Of a stretch of 64,000 nt of DNA, positions 9,336 through 18,428 are shown one piece after another. The translations under genes were made by a program, and so were the position numbers. A model generated the notes under the pieces. The model worked only from the letters and a program-made list of their open reading frames with translations. It made no database searches and was not told the origin of the DNA. Positions within the stretch are counted from its first letter, which is position 1; each line of letters opens with the position of its first letter. Source of the DNA: SIG603 sp963621245 (GTDB lineage Bacteria > Bacillota > Clostridia > Oscillospirales > Acutalibacteraceae); contig CAVFCW010000006.1 in the NCBI GenBank assembly GCA_963621245.1, positions 1-64,000 of the forward strand, read 5' to 3'.

Positions 9336-10316
9336 ATGCATACAATTTTTACTGTAGATGTTGAAGGACATGTCGGTTCAGATCCTGTCGAACGGCTTAT
9401 ATATGGGAAGACGAGTGACGGAAATCTATGTGGAATTGATATGCTCATGGACATACTGGATAATTATAAAATACGAGGATTATTCTTTGTAGATATTGCA
9501 GAGGCTTGGGATTATGGAAAAAACAAAATAGCAGATGTGTTGATTCACATAGAACAAAGAGGCCATGATGTTGGTGTCCATATTCATCCGGATCATATGG
9601 CTGATAGAAGTAAGCTGTTTTTATCGGATTATACATATGAACAGCAGTATACGATGATAAAAAAATGTACTGACTTTTATGAAAATATTTTGGGACATAA
9701 ACCACTTGCCTTTAGAGCAGGAAAATATGGCGCAAACAGAACGACACTGGATATCCTGGCAGAGCTTGGCTACAAGGTGGATTTTTCGGAATTCTATGGT
9801 CAAAAATGGTGCCACATTAACCCACCGGTAGCAAAAGTAAATGTAGTTAAATTAGAAAATGGGCTACTGGAAATACCGGTTACGTCTTACGAAAGCTTTA
9901 AATTAGGGGATTACAATAGATACGATAAAATAGACTGCGGACAATCACTGTCGGAACATAAAACAGTAATGGAAATGCTTGAAAAAAATGGGAAGGACAT
10001 AGCGGTTTTGTTTGCTCATAGTTTCTCACTTATAAAATGGAGACGAACGCCAAATAATCCGAGGTTTAATAAAAAGCAAAAAAAAATACTGGAAAGACAA
10101 CTTGACTATGTGCAAAAAAGCACTAATTTGCAAAATATAAGCCTGCAGGAAGCCATAGAGTTTTATGCAAATTCGGATAATGGAGGTGCAAGCACAGATA
10201 GTATCGTGAGCCTAACAGGACCCAAAGCATTTGTTTGGTTTGTGGGGAGAGCAATTCTTGTTTTAAAATCGAGATTTGACATTAAATTTAGATCATTAAA
10301 AGAAAAGAGTACATGA
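9336..10316 (+). CDS. Polysaccharide deacetylase family protein (NodB-like)
   Basis: 326 residues. TVDVEGH at residues 5-11 is the metal-binding/catalytic motif 1 (variant of TFDDG), DVGVHIHPDHM near 73-83 is motif 2 (HxxxH-type), and FRAGKYG near 127-133 is motif 3. It probably removes N-acetyl groups from a sugar of the repeat unit, or from a lipid-linked intermediate. There is no signal peptide and only one weak hydrophobic stretch near the C-terminus (AFVWFVGRAILVL), so it may be cytoplasmic or membrane-attached. GGAGG precedes the ATG. It is followed by an acyltransferase relic rather than by an intact gene. Confidence 0.85.
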   Translation: MHTIFTVDVEGHVGSDPVERLIYGKTSDGNLCGIDMLMDILDNYKIRGLFFVDIAEAWDYGKNKIADVLIHIEQRGHDVGVHIHPDHMADRSKLFLSDYTYEQQYTMIKKCTDFYENILGHKPLAFRAGKYGANRTTLDILAELGYKVDFSEFYGQKWCHINPPVAKVNVVKLENGLLEIPVTSYESFKLGDYNRYDKIDCGQSLSEHKTVMEMLEKNGKDIAVLFAHSFSLIKWRRTPNNPRFNKKQKKILERQLDYVQKSTNLQNISLQEAIEFYANSDNGGASTDSIVSLTGPKAFVWFVGRAILVLKSRFDIKFRSLKEKST

Positions 10317-10320
10317 ACCA

Positions 10321-10485
10321 GTGTACGCATTCACTCGGCATCTCATTTACCTTACAATAGCTACTTTAAGTGGAGAGGTTAATCCTTGGATTATTGCAAG
10401 AGTGAATTTTATCATAGTGATGTCTGGGGCATTCAGCATATGTGCGATGTTGATGAGACGGAATGCTACACGAACGCATATTTGA
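10321..10485 (+). pseudogene. C-terminal relic of an acyltransferase-3 gene
   Basis: Reading from 10321, the 54 codons before TGA 10483-10485 include IATLSGEVNPWIIARVNFI and CAMLMRRNATRTHI. This closely parallels the C-terminus of the intact acyltransferase at 18429-19517 (ITALNGVVNPWINAGVNFI ... TMLMRWRVTRTLI). The matching register shows that this is the tail end of a paralogous membrane acyltransferase whose first 300 or so residues have gone. There is no ribosome binding site, and the relic abuts the deacetylase stop, so the deletion fused it to that gene's 3' end. Confidence 0.78.
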
Positions 10486-10531
10486 AAAATCAACCTGGGT
10501 CATGCGTTTAGTTGAAAGGAAAGAGAAACCT

Positions 10532-11650
10532 ATGAAAAAAATAATGACCGTATTCGGCACAAGACCAGAGGCAATCAAGATCTGTCCTCTCGTCAATGAA
10601 CTTAAAAAACGAGAAAATCTACAGACAGTAGTTTGCGTGACGGCGCAGCATCGGCAGATGCTCGATCAGGTGCTTCATACATTCAATGTTGTACCAGACT
10701 ATGACCTGAATATCATGAAGGACAGACAGACGCTGTTCGACATAACAACGAATATTCTCAACGGAATCAAGGAAGTGCTGGAAAAAGAAAAGCCTGATGT
10801 GGTTCTGGTGCATGGCGATACAAGCACCACTTTCGTGACGGCTCTCGCCTGCTTCTATATGCAAATTCCGGTTGGACATGTTGAAGCAGGGCTCAGAACC
10901 TACAATATTTATTCCCCGTATCCGGAGGAATTCAATCGTCAGGCGGTAGGTATCGTCAGCCAGTATAACTTCGCCCCCACGCAGCTTGCGGCAGAGCATC
11001 TTATTAAAGAAGGTAAAAATCCTGACACCATTTACATCACCGGCAACACGGTTATCGATGCAATGCAGCATACGGTTAGGAAGGATTATACGCATCCGGA
11101 GCTTGATTGGGTTGGCGATGATAAGCTGATCTTCATCACTGCACATAGAAGAGAAAACCTCGGTGAGCCAATGCAACATATGTTTAAGGCAATAAGAAGA
11201 GTATTGGATGAACACCCGGATTGCAAAGCTGTATATCCGATTCACATGAATCCTGTGGTTAGAGAGGCTGCAGAGCAGGAACTTGGCGGATGTGATCGCA
11301 TTCACATCATCGAGCCGATAGAGGTGTTTGATTGCCACAACTTTGAAGCGAGAAGCTTCCTGTGCCTGACTGATTCCGGTGGAATTCAGGAAGAGTGCCC
11401 ATCCTATGGCGTGCCAGTTCTCGTCATGCGCGATACAACAGAACGACCGGAAGGCGTGACGGCAGGAACGCTGAGACTAGTTGGAACGAATGAAGATGTG
11501 ATTTATAGGGCGTTCACTGAACTGTTAGAGGATGAAGAAGCTTATAAGAAGATGAGCGGAGCTTGCAATCCTTATGGTGACGGACATGCCTGTGAGAGAA
11601 TAGCTGATATACTGGAAGGGAAAGAATACAGTGCTTGGTCTATTCAGTAA
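10532..11650 (+). CDS. wecB: UDP-N-acetylglucosamine 2-epimerase (non-hydrolysing)
   Basis: 372 residues. It interconverts UDP-GlcNAc and UDP-ManNAc and feeds the WecC dehydrogenase at 6309. Family hallmarks are MTVFGTRPEAIK at the N-terminus, HGDTSTTFVTAL, GHVEAGLRTYN, PEEFNRQAV, ITAHRRENLG, and in the C-terminal domain LTDSGGIQEECPSYGVPVLVMRDTTERPE. The length is normal. ATG 10532 is chosen because the family N-terminus starts there and AAAGGAAAGAG precedes it; upstream in-frame codons from 10463 encode unrelated sequence from the intergenic relic. Codons are more GC-rich than those of the neighbouring transferases, as in WecC. Confidence 0.95.
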   Translation: MKKIMTVFGTRPEAIKICPLVNELKKRENLQTVVCVTAQHRQMLDQVLHTFNVVPDYDLNIMKDRQTLFDITTNILNGIKEVLEKEKPDVVLVHGDTSTTFVTALACFYMQIPVGHVEAGLRTYNIYSPYPEEFNRQAVGIVSQYNFAPTQLAAEHLIKEGKNPDTIYITGNTVIDAMQHTVRKDYTHPELDWVGDDKLIFITAHRRENLGEPMQHMFKAIRRVLDEHPDCKAVYPIHMNPVVREAAEQELGGCDRIHIIEPIEVFDCHNFEARSFLCLTDSGGIQEECPSYGVPVLVMRDTTERPEGVTAGTLRLVGTNEDVIYRAFTELLEDEEAYKKMSGACNPYGDGHACERIADILEGKEYSAWSIQ

Positions 11651-11730
11651 AAAACATCAATGTTTATATCACTTTTGCAAATATAATGGAGGATGTTTTT
11701 CGAGAAATCGTCTTTTGAGGAGAATATAGA

Positions 11731-12855
11731 TTGAAAAAAATAAATTCAATTTGGATAGTCGCCAGCGGATATCCAACAAAAGAAGACCCAGAGTATGCAT
11801 TTATTAGACCGGTGGTTTGCGAAATGGCGGACTTGGGTATTGATTGTACGGTTTTTGCTCCACAAAGTTTGAAAGCAAAAAAGAAAATCAGACCAAAAGA
11901 GTGGTTCGATTATACTGACCAGAACAATAAAATACGAGTTGTGCAACCTATGTGTGTCTCGTTGTCTACAATAAAGATTTTTGAAAAGGAAATTAGTACC
12001 CAACTAAAAACGAAATGTTTAAAAAGAGCCTTTTTGCGTGAGAATTCATTACCGGATGCTATCTACACCCATTTTTGGGACAATGCTGTTATCGCAGCGT
12101 CATTAATTAAGGGGATACCCATATATGTTGCTACCGGAGAAAGTAAAATTTGGGTTCGGGAGAGGTTTAGTGATAAGGATATTAGCAAGGCACTAAATAA
12201 TATTTCCGGCGTTATTGGCGTTTCAACACAAAAAATAGAAGAAAGTATTGAATTGGGATTGATAAAAAATATTGAGAAAACGGTAGTGCTGCCCAATGGA
12301 TATAATCCTTCGGTGTTTTACCCCAGTTCAAAACAAGATGCGCGACTAAAATTAGGAATACCGAATGAATCAAAAATTGCCATATTTGTTGGAGATTTTT
12401 GTGAAAGAAAAGGCGACCAAAGAGTAGTTGAGGCTGCGAAAGCAATGCCGGATCTTAAACTGATAATGATCGGCAAAGGTGATAAAGTTCCAAAGTCAGA
12501 TCAAATAATCTATTGCGGCACCTTACCGCATGGAGAGCTTGTTAATTATCTAAATGCAGCAGATGTGTTCGTTTTGCCAACATTAGCCGAAGGATGTTGT
12601 AATGCAATTGTTGAAGCAATTGCATGTGGTCTACCGATAATTTCGTCAAATAGAAGTTTCAATGATGACATACTTGATGAGAAATATTCGATTAGAGTTA
12701 ATCCAGAAAGTATAGACGAGCTAAGTGCAGCCCTTTGTAAAGCGTTTGAGACCCCTGAACGTCTACAAAAAATGGCTAATGAATCACGCAAGCGAGCCAA
12801 AAGCTTAACTGTCAAGAAAAGGGTTGAGGGCATCATAGACTTCATGTCTAAATGA
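11731..12855 (+). CDS. Glycosyltransferase family 4 (TuaC-like)
   Basis: 374 residues from a TTG start preceded by GAGGAG. The N-terminal domain has SIWIVASGYPTKEDPEYAFI and IYTHFWDNAVIAA. The C-terminal donor domain has VVLPNGYNPSVFYP, IFVGDFCERKG, the NAADVFVLPTLAEGCCNAIVEA motif (split here by position: VFVLPT, EGCCNAIVEAIACGLPII) and ISSNR. These are features of family-4 enzymes in teichuronic-acid and capsule pathways. The family's usual E(x7)E pattern is intact in EGCCNAIVEA. It should act on the lipid-linked intermediate. The donor sugar is not predictable. Confidence 0.88.
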   Translation: MKKINSIWIVASGYPTKEDPEYAFIRPVVCEMADLGIDCTVFAPQSLKAKKKIRPKEWFDYTDQNNKIRVVQPMCVSLSTIKIFEKEISTQLKTKCLKRAFLRENSLPDAIYTHFWDNAVIAASLIKGIPIYVATGESKIWVRERFSDKDISKALNNISGVIGVSTQKIEESIELGLIKNIEKTVVLPNGYNPSVFYPSSKQDARLKLGIPNESKIAIFVGDFCERKGDQRVVEAAKAMPDLKLIMIGKGDKVPKSDQIIYCGTLPHGELVNYLNAADVFVLPTLAEGCCNAIVEAIACGLPIISSNRSFNDDILDEKYSIRVNPESIDELSAALCKAFETPERLQKMANESRKRAKSLTVKKRVEGIIDFMSK

Positions 12856-13246
12856 AAATAACGACAGCTGTTAACTAAGGGCATTCCTATGATTCGAAAA
12901 GTATACCAATGGCGAAAGAGAAATATATGGTAACGTTATAGGTGCATCTTGGCGGACATAACGATACAATCGAGAAAAAATTTTTTCATAAATGATACTT
13001 GGAACGATAAGGTTGTGCAAGCCAGATAGAAGTTTTGCTGTCAGTTTTGACATCGGAAGCGAGAGATTGTGCCTGTGAATTCAACTGGCGTGGGAAGGAA
13101 GCACCAAAGAGGTATTTCACATTGTCAACAGATGAAAGGTTTTCAATGTGTTCTGGACTGTATGAGAAGTGTGTCAATTAACTAGATTACTACAAGTGCT
13201 AATTTTAAACCCATTTCGGTACTACTTAAAAATAGGGAGGCAAATT
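12856..13246 (+). other. 391-base gap, probably decayed coding sequence
   Basis: No open frame longer than about 60 codons with a plausible start is seen. One frame near 12911-12955 reads GEREIYGNVIGASWRT before a stop, and scattered protein-like pieces follow, which suggests a heavily mutated gene, but I cannot assign a family. The only clear functional element is the GGGAGG ribosome binding site at 13235-13240 for the next gene. Confidence 0.4.
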
Positions 13247-14158
13247 ATGTCAACAATAAAAAAAATTTGTTCATTAATAAAAACGCCGGCAAAATTGGCT
13301 GAGCCTTTAGGTAAAAGAGAGATGCTTAACTGGATGCCGGATGCGATGTATTTAAAGTTGATGTACAAAGCTAGGTTAGGAGAAAGTCTGAACTTAAAAA
13401 AACCGAGGAGTTTTAATGAGAAAATTCAGTGGTTGAAAATAAATGACCACAATCTGGAATATACGGAGTGGGTAGATAAGATTAGTGCTAAGGAAAAAGC
13501 AGCTGAATTATTAGGGAGTGAAGTAATCGTTCCGACCTTAGGTGTTTGGAAAGATGCAAGGGATATAAACTTTTCTGAATTACCAAGCAAATGTGTCTTA
13601 AAATGTAATCATGATCAGGGGAGCACTATTATATATAATAAAGGTGCTGATGAATCCGATATAATAAATCATTTCAATAAAAGGCTGAATAAAAATCCTT
13701 ACCCCGGAACAAGAGAATGGCCATATAAGAACGTTGAGCCCAAAATCTTATGTGAACCATTTCTGGCTAATGATATTATTGATTATAAGTTTTTCTGTTT
13801 TAACGGAAAGGTACAAATGATAAATATCGGACAGAAGGACATTGACACCCACATTACGCATGTAACTTTTTTGGACAAAGACTGGAAAAAAATGCCTTTC
13901 CAAAGAAGTGATTATTCACCAGTAAGTCATTTACCTGAAAAACCGGAAAAGTTTGATGTTTTATTGGAATTTGCTGAAAAGATTGCTGTAGGAACTTCTT
14001 TTGTCCGGGTTGATTTTTATTATCTCGATAATCAAATATATTTTTCTGAATTCACATTATATCCGACTTCGGGTTTTATTAAATTTGAGCCGAAGGACGG
14101 AGACAAAATTTTAGGTGATTTGTTACAGATTGAATCAAAAGGTGGATCTTATCTATGA
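13247..14158 (+). CDS. TupA-like ATP-grasp polysaccharide biosynthesis protein
   Basis: 303 residues. The N-terminal segment has SFNEKIQWLKIND (about 62-74) and the VDKISAKEKAAELLG region. The centre has LKCNHDQGSTIIYNK, and the C-terminal half has ILCEPFLANDIIDYKFFCFNGKV, VRVDFYYLDNQIYFSEFTLYP and GFIKFEP. This is the ATP-grasp-type family named after TupA of teichuronopeptide synthesis, found in many capsule loci and often annotated as glycosyltransferase; the chemistry (amide ligation or sugar transfer) is not established for most members. ATG 13247 follows GGGAGG directly. The stop overlaps the next start by four bases (ATGA). Confidence 0.85.
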   Translation: MSTIKKICSLIKTPAKLAEPLGKREMLNWMPDAMYLKLMYKARLGESLNLKKPRSFNEKIQWLKINDHNLEYTEWVDKISAKEKAAELLGSEVIVPTLGVWKDARDINFSELPSKCVLKCNHDQGSTIIYNKGADESDIINHFNKRLNKNPYPGTREWPYKNVEPKILCEPFLANDIIDYKFFCFNGKVQMINIGQKDIDTHITHVTFLDKDWKKMPFQRSDYSPVSHLPEKPEKFDVLLEFAEKIAVGTSFVRVDFYYLDNQIYFSEFTLYPTSGFIKFEPKDGDKILGDLLQIESKGGSYL

Positions 14159-15393
14159 CGATTTCCTTTTCTCATCGGCGTATTTTAGGCATGGTGATTG
14201 CGTGGTTTATTTTATATACACAATATTTGCAGTATGTTTTTAAGGCAATTCCTTCAATGGTTACTATTCTTGGAGCGCTGGTCTTAGGCATTGGTTATAT
14301 AGGCATACTAAATTGCAGAAAATATTGGAGCCCATTTGAAGTGAATGAATTCACGATGATGTTCTTTTTCTTTGCGACTACATTGGTGACCGGATTTGCG
14401 TCATCACCGAATATAACAGTCCATATAAGATATTGGATAACGAGCTTTACTTATTTTTTGTTAGTGCCTTGTTTTATGTATTTAATTGGGAATAAGAGAA
14501 GATTATGCATATTTTGTGCGTTATATATGACATTTTCTATATTGTGCGCCATCACATTATTGCATAATCCGGTTGTTTATTATGAACGAGCAGCTGAAGG
14601 CGCTAGGTATTCTTTGTCTAAGTCATTGAATGTAAATATGTTGGGGCAGTTTTTTATGTTAGGTGGCTGGGGATGTTGCCTTCTAATGAACTTTTTTCCT
14701 AAATTTCAAAAATATGGATTGGCCATAATTGTTCTTCTGTTCTATGCCAATAACTTAACAGGCTCTAGGAAGAATCTAATTGCAATTATACTTACGGTTG
14801 GACTGTGGTTTGTCATTTGCTGGATGCCGGAAAATAAAAAGAATATTTTTAAAGTGCTATTAATGATTATTGCTATCTTTTCAATAACTTATTATTGCTA
14901 TATACATTTTTACCTAAACAGCGATATTGCACAGAGAATGACTCAAATATTTGTTTCATCCGATGGCAAAGAAAATGGCAGATTTGATATGTATAGAATT
15001 GCTGTGTATATATTTAAAAAATACCCAATATTTGGATTAGGATTTCATGGTTTTGGTCTTTGGATAGGAAATGTTAATACATATTCGCATGCGACTTATG
15101 CAGAACTTCTGGCATGCACAGGAATATTTGGGAGCGTTTTATTTTTGGGAATGTATGTATACTCATTTGTGAAGATTCTTGTGCTCATTAGAAGGATCAG
15201 GAGAATTGAAGAGTTAAAGGATTCACTGGTAATGCTAAAAATGGCATTAATCCTTTGGGTTATAATAATATTTATGTCATCTACTGTAATTTATTTTTAT
15301 GAACTGATAGGATTCATGGTTTGGGGAATTTTGTTCTCGATAATTCAAATAACAAAAAAGGATATTTCTGAGTATATGTTAGAGAGAACATAA
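14155..15393 (+). CDS. O-antigen/capsule repeat-unit polymerase (Wzy-like)
   Basis: 412 residues with about 10-12 predicted membrane segments. A large soluble loop lies between about residues 255 and 300, and the pattern LTGSRKNLIAI, then KYPIFGLGFHGFG and THATY-like YSHATYAELLACTGIFG in the second half is that of the Wzy_C/O-antigen ligase-polymerase superfamily. It should polymerise lipid-linked repeat units on the outer face of the membrane after flipping by the Wzx protein at 16924. Only one such gene is seen, so it is the likely polymerase. It is coupled to the preceding gene by an ATGA overlap. Confidence 0.85.
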   Translation: MTISFSHRRILGMVIAWFILYTQYLQYVFKAIPSMVTILGALVLGIGYIGILNCRKYWSPFEVNEFTMMFFFFATTLVTGFASSPNITVHIRYWITSFTYFLLVPCFMYLIGNKRRLCIFCALYMTFSILCAITLLHNPVVYYERAAEGARYSLSKSLNVNMLGQFFMLGGWGCCLLMNFFPKFQKYGLAIIVLLFYANNLTGSRKNLIAIILTVGLWFVICWMPENKKNIFKVLLMIIAIFSITYYCYIHFYLNSDIAQRMTQIFVSSDGKENGRFDMYRIAVYIFKKYPIFGLGFHGFGLWIGNVNTYSHATYAELLACTGIFGSVLFLGMYVYSFVKILVLIRRIRRIEELKDSLVMLKMALILWVIIIFMSSTVIYFYELIGFMVWGILFSIIQITKKDISEYMLERT

Positions 15394-15468
15394 TAAAAAT
15401 GTAAATCAATGCCAAAGTAATACGATGAAGTAAAATTGAATATTCATATTTTGAAAGGCGGTTGTGGT

Positions 15469-16617
15469 ATGTCTGATGAAATAATTATTGGAGGGGATTT
15501 AGTTCCGACGAGGAGTAATTACAGACTATTTGAACAAGGTGATGTAGAGAATTTGATTGGCCTGAAACTACTCGAAAAATTTAATAATGCTGCCTTCACT
15601 ATTTTCAACCTTGAAGTGCCACTTGCGGACGAACACCATCCGATAGCAAAGAGTGGTCCCAACCTTATTGCATCAACTGCAACAGTAAAGGGATTGAAAG
15701 CTATCAATCCACATTTCTTTGGATTAGCAAACAACCACATTCTAGATCAGGGCATAGAAGGACTGGAATCAACGGTGAACACACTTGTGGATGCAGATAT
15801 CGAATACTCCGGTGTAGGGAAAAATCTTGACGAGGCGAGTAAACCATTTTTAAAAGAAATCGGTGGTAAGAAAATAGGAGTCTATTGTTGTGCGGAGCAT
15901 GAGTTCTCAATAGCAACAGAATTTACGCAAGGCGCGAATCCGTTTGACCCGTTGGAGAGTTTTGAACATGTGGAAGACTTAAAAAAAGAAACGGACTATG
16001 TCATAGTGCTCTACCATGGAGGGAAGGAACATTACCGATATCCGTCCCCAAATTTACAGCGAGTTTGCAGAAAACTTGTTGACAAGGGCGCGGATCTTGT
16101 TGTTTGCCAACATAGTCATTGCATTGGGTGCGAGGAGAAGTATAAGTTCGGCACCATTGTCTATGGACAGGGTAATTTCCTGTTTGATAATAGCGATAGC
16201 GAGTTCTGGAAGACAGGACTGCTGATAGGTTTGAATGAGAATTTTGAGGTGTCGTACTACCCAATAGTAAAAGCGGAAAATACAGTCAGACTTGCGGATT
16301 CGGATAAGAGCAAAGAAATTCTCGATGCGTTTTATAAGCGGTCGGAGGCGATAAAAGATCATGATTTTGTAGAAACGGAATATTCAAAATTTGCCGATAG
16401 TTTTCGAAGCACATATCTTGGAGCTTTTTTTGGAAAAAAGACGGTGATCGCTCGTATACTTAATAAGCTCACGAGAGGGCGGATGTTTAAAGTAATGTTG
16501 AAAAATAAGTACACGATGGCGAGTATGATTCAAATTGCTAATTATGTTGACTGCGAGGCACATAGAGAGCTGATGCTGAAAGGACTCATTAACGGCTATA
16601 ACGGAAGTGGAGAATGA
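15469..16617 (+). CDS. CapA-like metallophosphatase-fold protein
   Basis: 382 residues of the CapA/PgsA family. Metal-site motifs appear in order: GGDLVPTRSN at the N-terminus, FNLEVPLAD, GLANNHILDQG, IVLYHGGKEHY, VVCQHSHCIGCEE and IVYGQGNFLFD. CapA proteins take part in poly-gamma-glutamate capsule synthesis or surface-polymer handling; here, inside a polysaccharide locus, it may remove or transfer a phosphate-linked decoration (inference). There is no signal peptide. ATG 15469 was chosen because the family sequence starts at once after it and AAAGGCGG precedes it. The stop overlaps the start of a relic acetyltransferase (ATGA). Confidence 0.85.
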   Translation: MSDEIIIGGDLVPTRSNYRLFEQGDVENLIGLKLLEKFNNAAFTIFNLEVPLADEHHPIAKSGPNLIASTATVKGLKAINPHFFGLANNHILDQGIEGLESTVNTLVDADIEYSGVGKNLDEASKPFLKEIGGKKIGVYCCAEHEFSIATEFTQGANPFDPLESFEHVEDLKKETDYVIVLYHGGKEHYRYPSPNLQRVCRKLVDKGADLVVCQHSHCIGCEEKYKFGTIVYGQGNFLFDNSDSEFWKTGLLIGLNENFEVSYYPIVKAENTVRLADSDKSKEILDAFYKRSEAIKDHDFVETEYSKFADSFRSTYLGAFFGKKTVIARILNKLTRGRMFKVMLKNKYTMASMIQIANYVDCEAHRELMLKGLINGYNGSGE

Positions 16618-16920
16618 TAAAGGTGTTTGTCTCAAAGATATTCAGAGGACTTAGCTATTTTTCAACAACAGTAATGAGTAAGCTACAGTATGGCAATAAG
16701 CTGAAAGTAGATGGGGTGTTTAGAAAAAGGCGTGAACTCAGGTTATTTTGTAAAATGATGGGAAATTCAGTTTGGCAAGAGCGTATCATTCTAGCGTAAT
16801 ATCTCCCTGTACTAGGTGGAGGAGTGTAATAATCATCGGGTGAAGGTATTCTTCCTGGTTTATAGACACGGCTCTGCGATTATAGAGGACGTCTGTTGGA
16901 TTGCTGCAAAGGAAGAGGTA
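16614..16920 (+). pseudogene. Decayed hexapeptide acyltransferase (N-terminal part)
   Basis: From ATG 16614, coupled to the CapA-like gene, the frame reads IKVFVSKIFRGLSYFSTTVM and RELRLFCK, the start of a maltose/galactoside-acetyltransferase-like protein of capsule loci. It then ends at 16799 after an unrelated tail. Beyond about 16755 family-like pieces continue in other frames: NDGKFSL, FGKSVSF with a stop, RNISLY with a stop, VIIIG and GEG. At least two frameshifts and several stops are needed to explain this. The rest of the beta-helix is absent: the Wzx gene starts at 16924. A 61-residue product is possible but cannot be a working enzyme. Confidence 0.72.
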
Positions 16921-16923
16921 TGT

Positions 16924-18411
16924 ATGACGAGAAAGAAAAAACTTTTATTAAATACAGTGGCGGGTATTTTAAAGCAGTTGGTGACAGTTATCTGCGGCTT
17001 TATCTTACCTCGATATATGTTGCTATACTATGGCTCGTCTGTAAACGGTCTGGTTTCTTCAATCAGTCATTTTTTGAGCTTTATCTCTTTGTTGGATATG
17101 GGCGTTGGAGCGGTTATACAGGCGAATCTTTACAAACCACTGGCGGATCAAGATAATGATCAGATAAGTCGGATTGTAAAGTCATCGGAGAGGTTCTTTC
17201 GCAAGCTTGCATATATTTTTATCGGCTATATAGTTGTTCTGTGCTTTGCTTTTCCCTCAATGGTGGACTTTGGAGCGTGGTATACGGTATCCTTGTTGCT
17301 GATTATTGCAATCAGCACTTTAGCACAATATCTGTTTGGTATGACTTATCAGCTCTTGCTGAATGCCGATCAGAGATCTTATGTACAACTTGTAATGCAG
17401 ATCGGAACGATTGTTCTTAATACCATATTTGCAATCATTCTTATGAGAATGGGTGCATCAATCCACATAGTTAAATTAATGACAGCAGCAGTGTTCGTGT
17501 TAAGACCAATTGGACAGATGTTGTATGTACATAAACACTATAGTATTAACAGTACAATAAAAGTTGTAGGTGAACCAATAAAGCAGAAATGGAATGGCTT
17601 TTCACAGCATCTCGCATCAGTGGTCTGTCAAAATATTGATGTGACCGTATTAACATTATTTTCAACATTGAAAAATGTTTCTATCTATTCTGTATATTTT
17701 ACGGTAACCAGTGGCGTAGAACAGATAGTTATGACGGCTGCCACCGGATTGGAATCTCTTTTTGGCAATATGATTGCAAAGGGTGAAAAAGATAAGCTTC
17801 TGACAACCTTCAGTACGGTGGAGTGGATTGTTCACACTGGAGTTACAATAATTTTTACTATTGCGTCGATAACTATAGTTCCGTTTATAAGGGTATATAC
17901 GGATGGTATTACTGATGCAAACTATATTGTACCTGTGTTTGGTATTTTGCTGGTAGCGGCGTATGGGGCAGAATGTCTTCGGGTTCCATATTTTCGAGTA
18001 ATAAAGGCGGCAGGACATTTTAGGGAAACACAAAATGGTGCATTTATTGCGGCAGGATTAAATACAGTAATAACAGTAGCTTTAGTATTTAAATTTGGGC
18101 TGATAGGCACAGCAGTTGGAACGCTAGTAGCTATGTTTTACCACACTTGCTATTTTGCATGGTACCTTCGTAAGAATATTCTGGAGAGACCGATTAGATA
18201 TTTTGCTAAGTACCTGATTACGGATTTCGTGGTTGCAGTTGTTTCTTTTTGCATTGCTAAAGTGTTTGTGATTGGCGAAAATTCATATTTGGCGTGGATT
18301 TTTCATGCAGTGAAGGTTTCGATAGTTGTGATTGTAATTAGTGGTATCATAAACTTGGTTGTTTATAGAAAGCAGATGAAGAATACTTTGGTGTTAATGA
18401 AGCGAAGATAG
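16924..18411 (+). CDS. Polysaccharide flippase (Wzx, MOP superfamily)
   Basis: 495 residues with about 12-14 hydrophobic segments. The N-terminal amphipathic stretch LLLNTVAGILKQLVTVICGF, then LPRYMLLYYGSSVNGLVSSI and FLSFISLLDMGVGAVI, are typical of the RfbX/Wzx branch of the MOP flippase superfamily. It should move the undecaprenyl-linked repeat unit across the cytoplasmic membrane for the Wzy polymerase. ATG 16924 is preceded by GGAAGAGG, which decides against the longer reading from 16816 that runs through the acetyltransferase relic. The intact length suggests it is functional. Confidence 0.9.
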   Translation: MTRKKKLLLNTVAGILKQLVTVICGFILPRYMLLYYGSSVNGLVSSISHFLSFISLLDMGVGAVIQANLYKPLADQDNDQISRIVKSSERFFRKLAYIFIGYIVVLCFAFPSMVDFGAWYTVSLLLIIAISTLAQYLFGMTYQLLLNADQRSYVQLVMQIGTIVLNTIFAIILMRMGASIHIVKLMTAAVFVLRPIGQMLYVHKHYSINSTIKVVGEPIKQKWNGFSQHLASVVCQNIDVTVLTLFSTLKNVSIYSVYFTVTSGVEQIVMTAATGLESLFGNMIAKGEKDKLLTTFSTVEWIVHTGVTIIFTIASITIVPFIRVYTDGITDANYIVPVFGILLVAAYGAECLRVPYFRVIKAAGHFRETQNGAFIAAGLNTVITVALVFKFGLIGTAVGTLVAMFYHTCYFAWYLRKNILERPIRYFAKYLITDFVVAVVSFCIAKVFVIGENSYLAWIFHAVKVSIVVIVISGIINLVVYRKQMKNTLVLMKRR

Positions 18412-18428
18412 AGCGGAGAATTTTGAAA

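Noticed and set aside
10619..11338. 239-codon minus-strand frame within wecB
   Set aside because: It is a shadow of wecB, which has full family motifs; the reverse frame has no recognisable motif.
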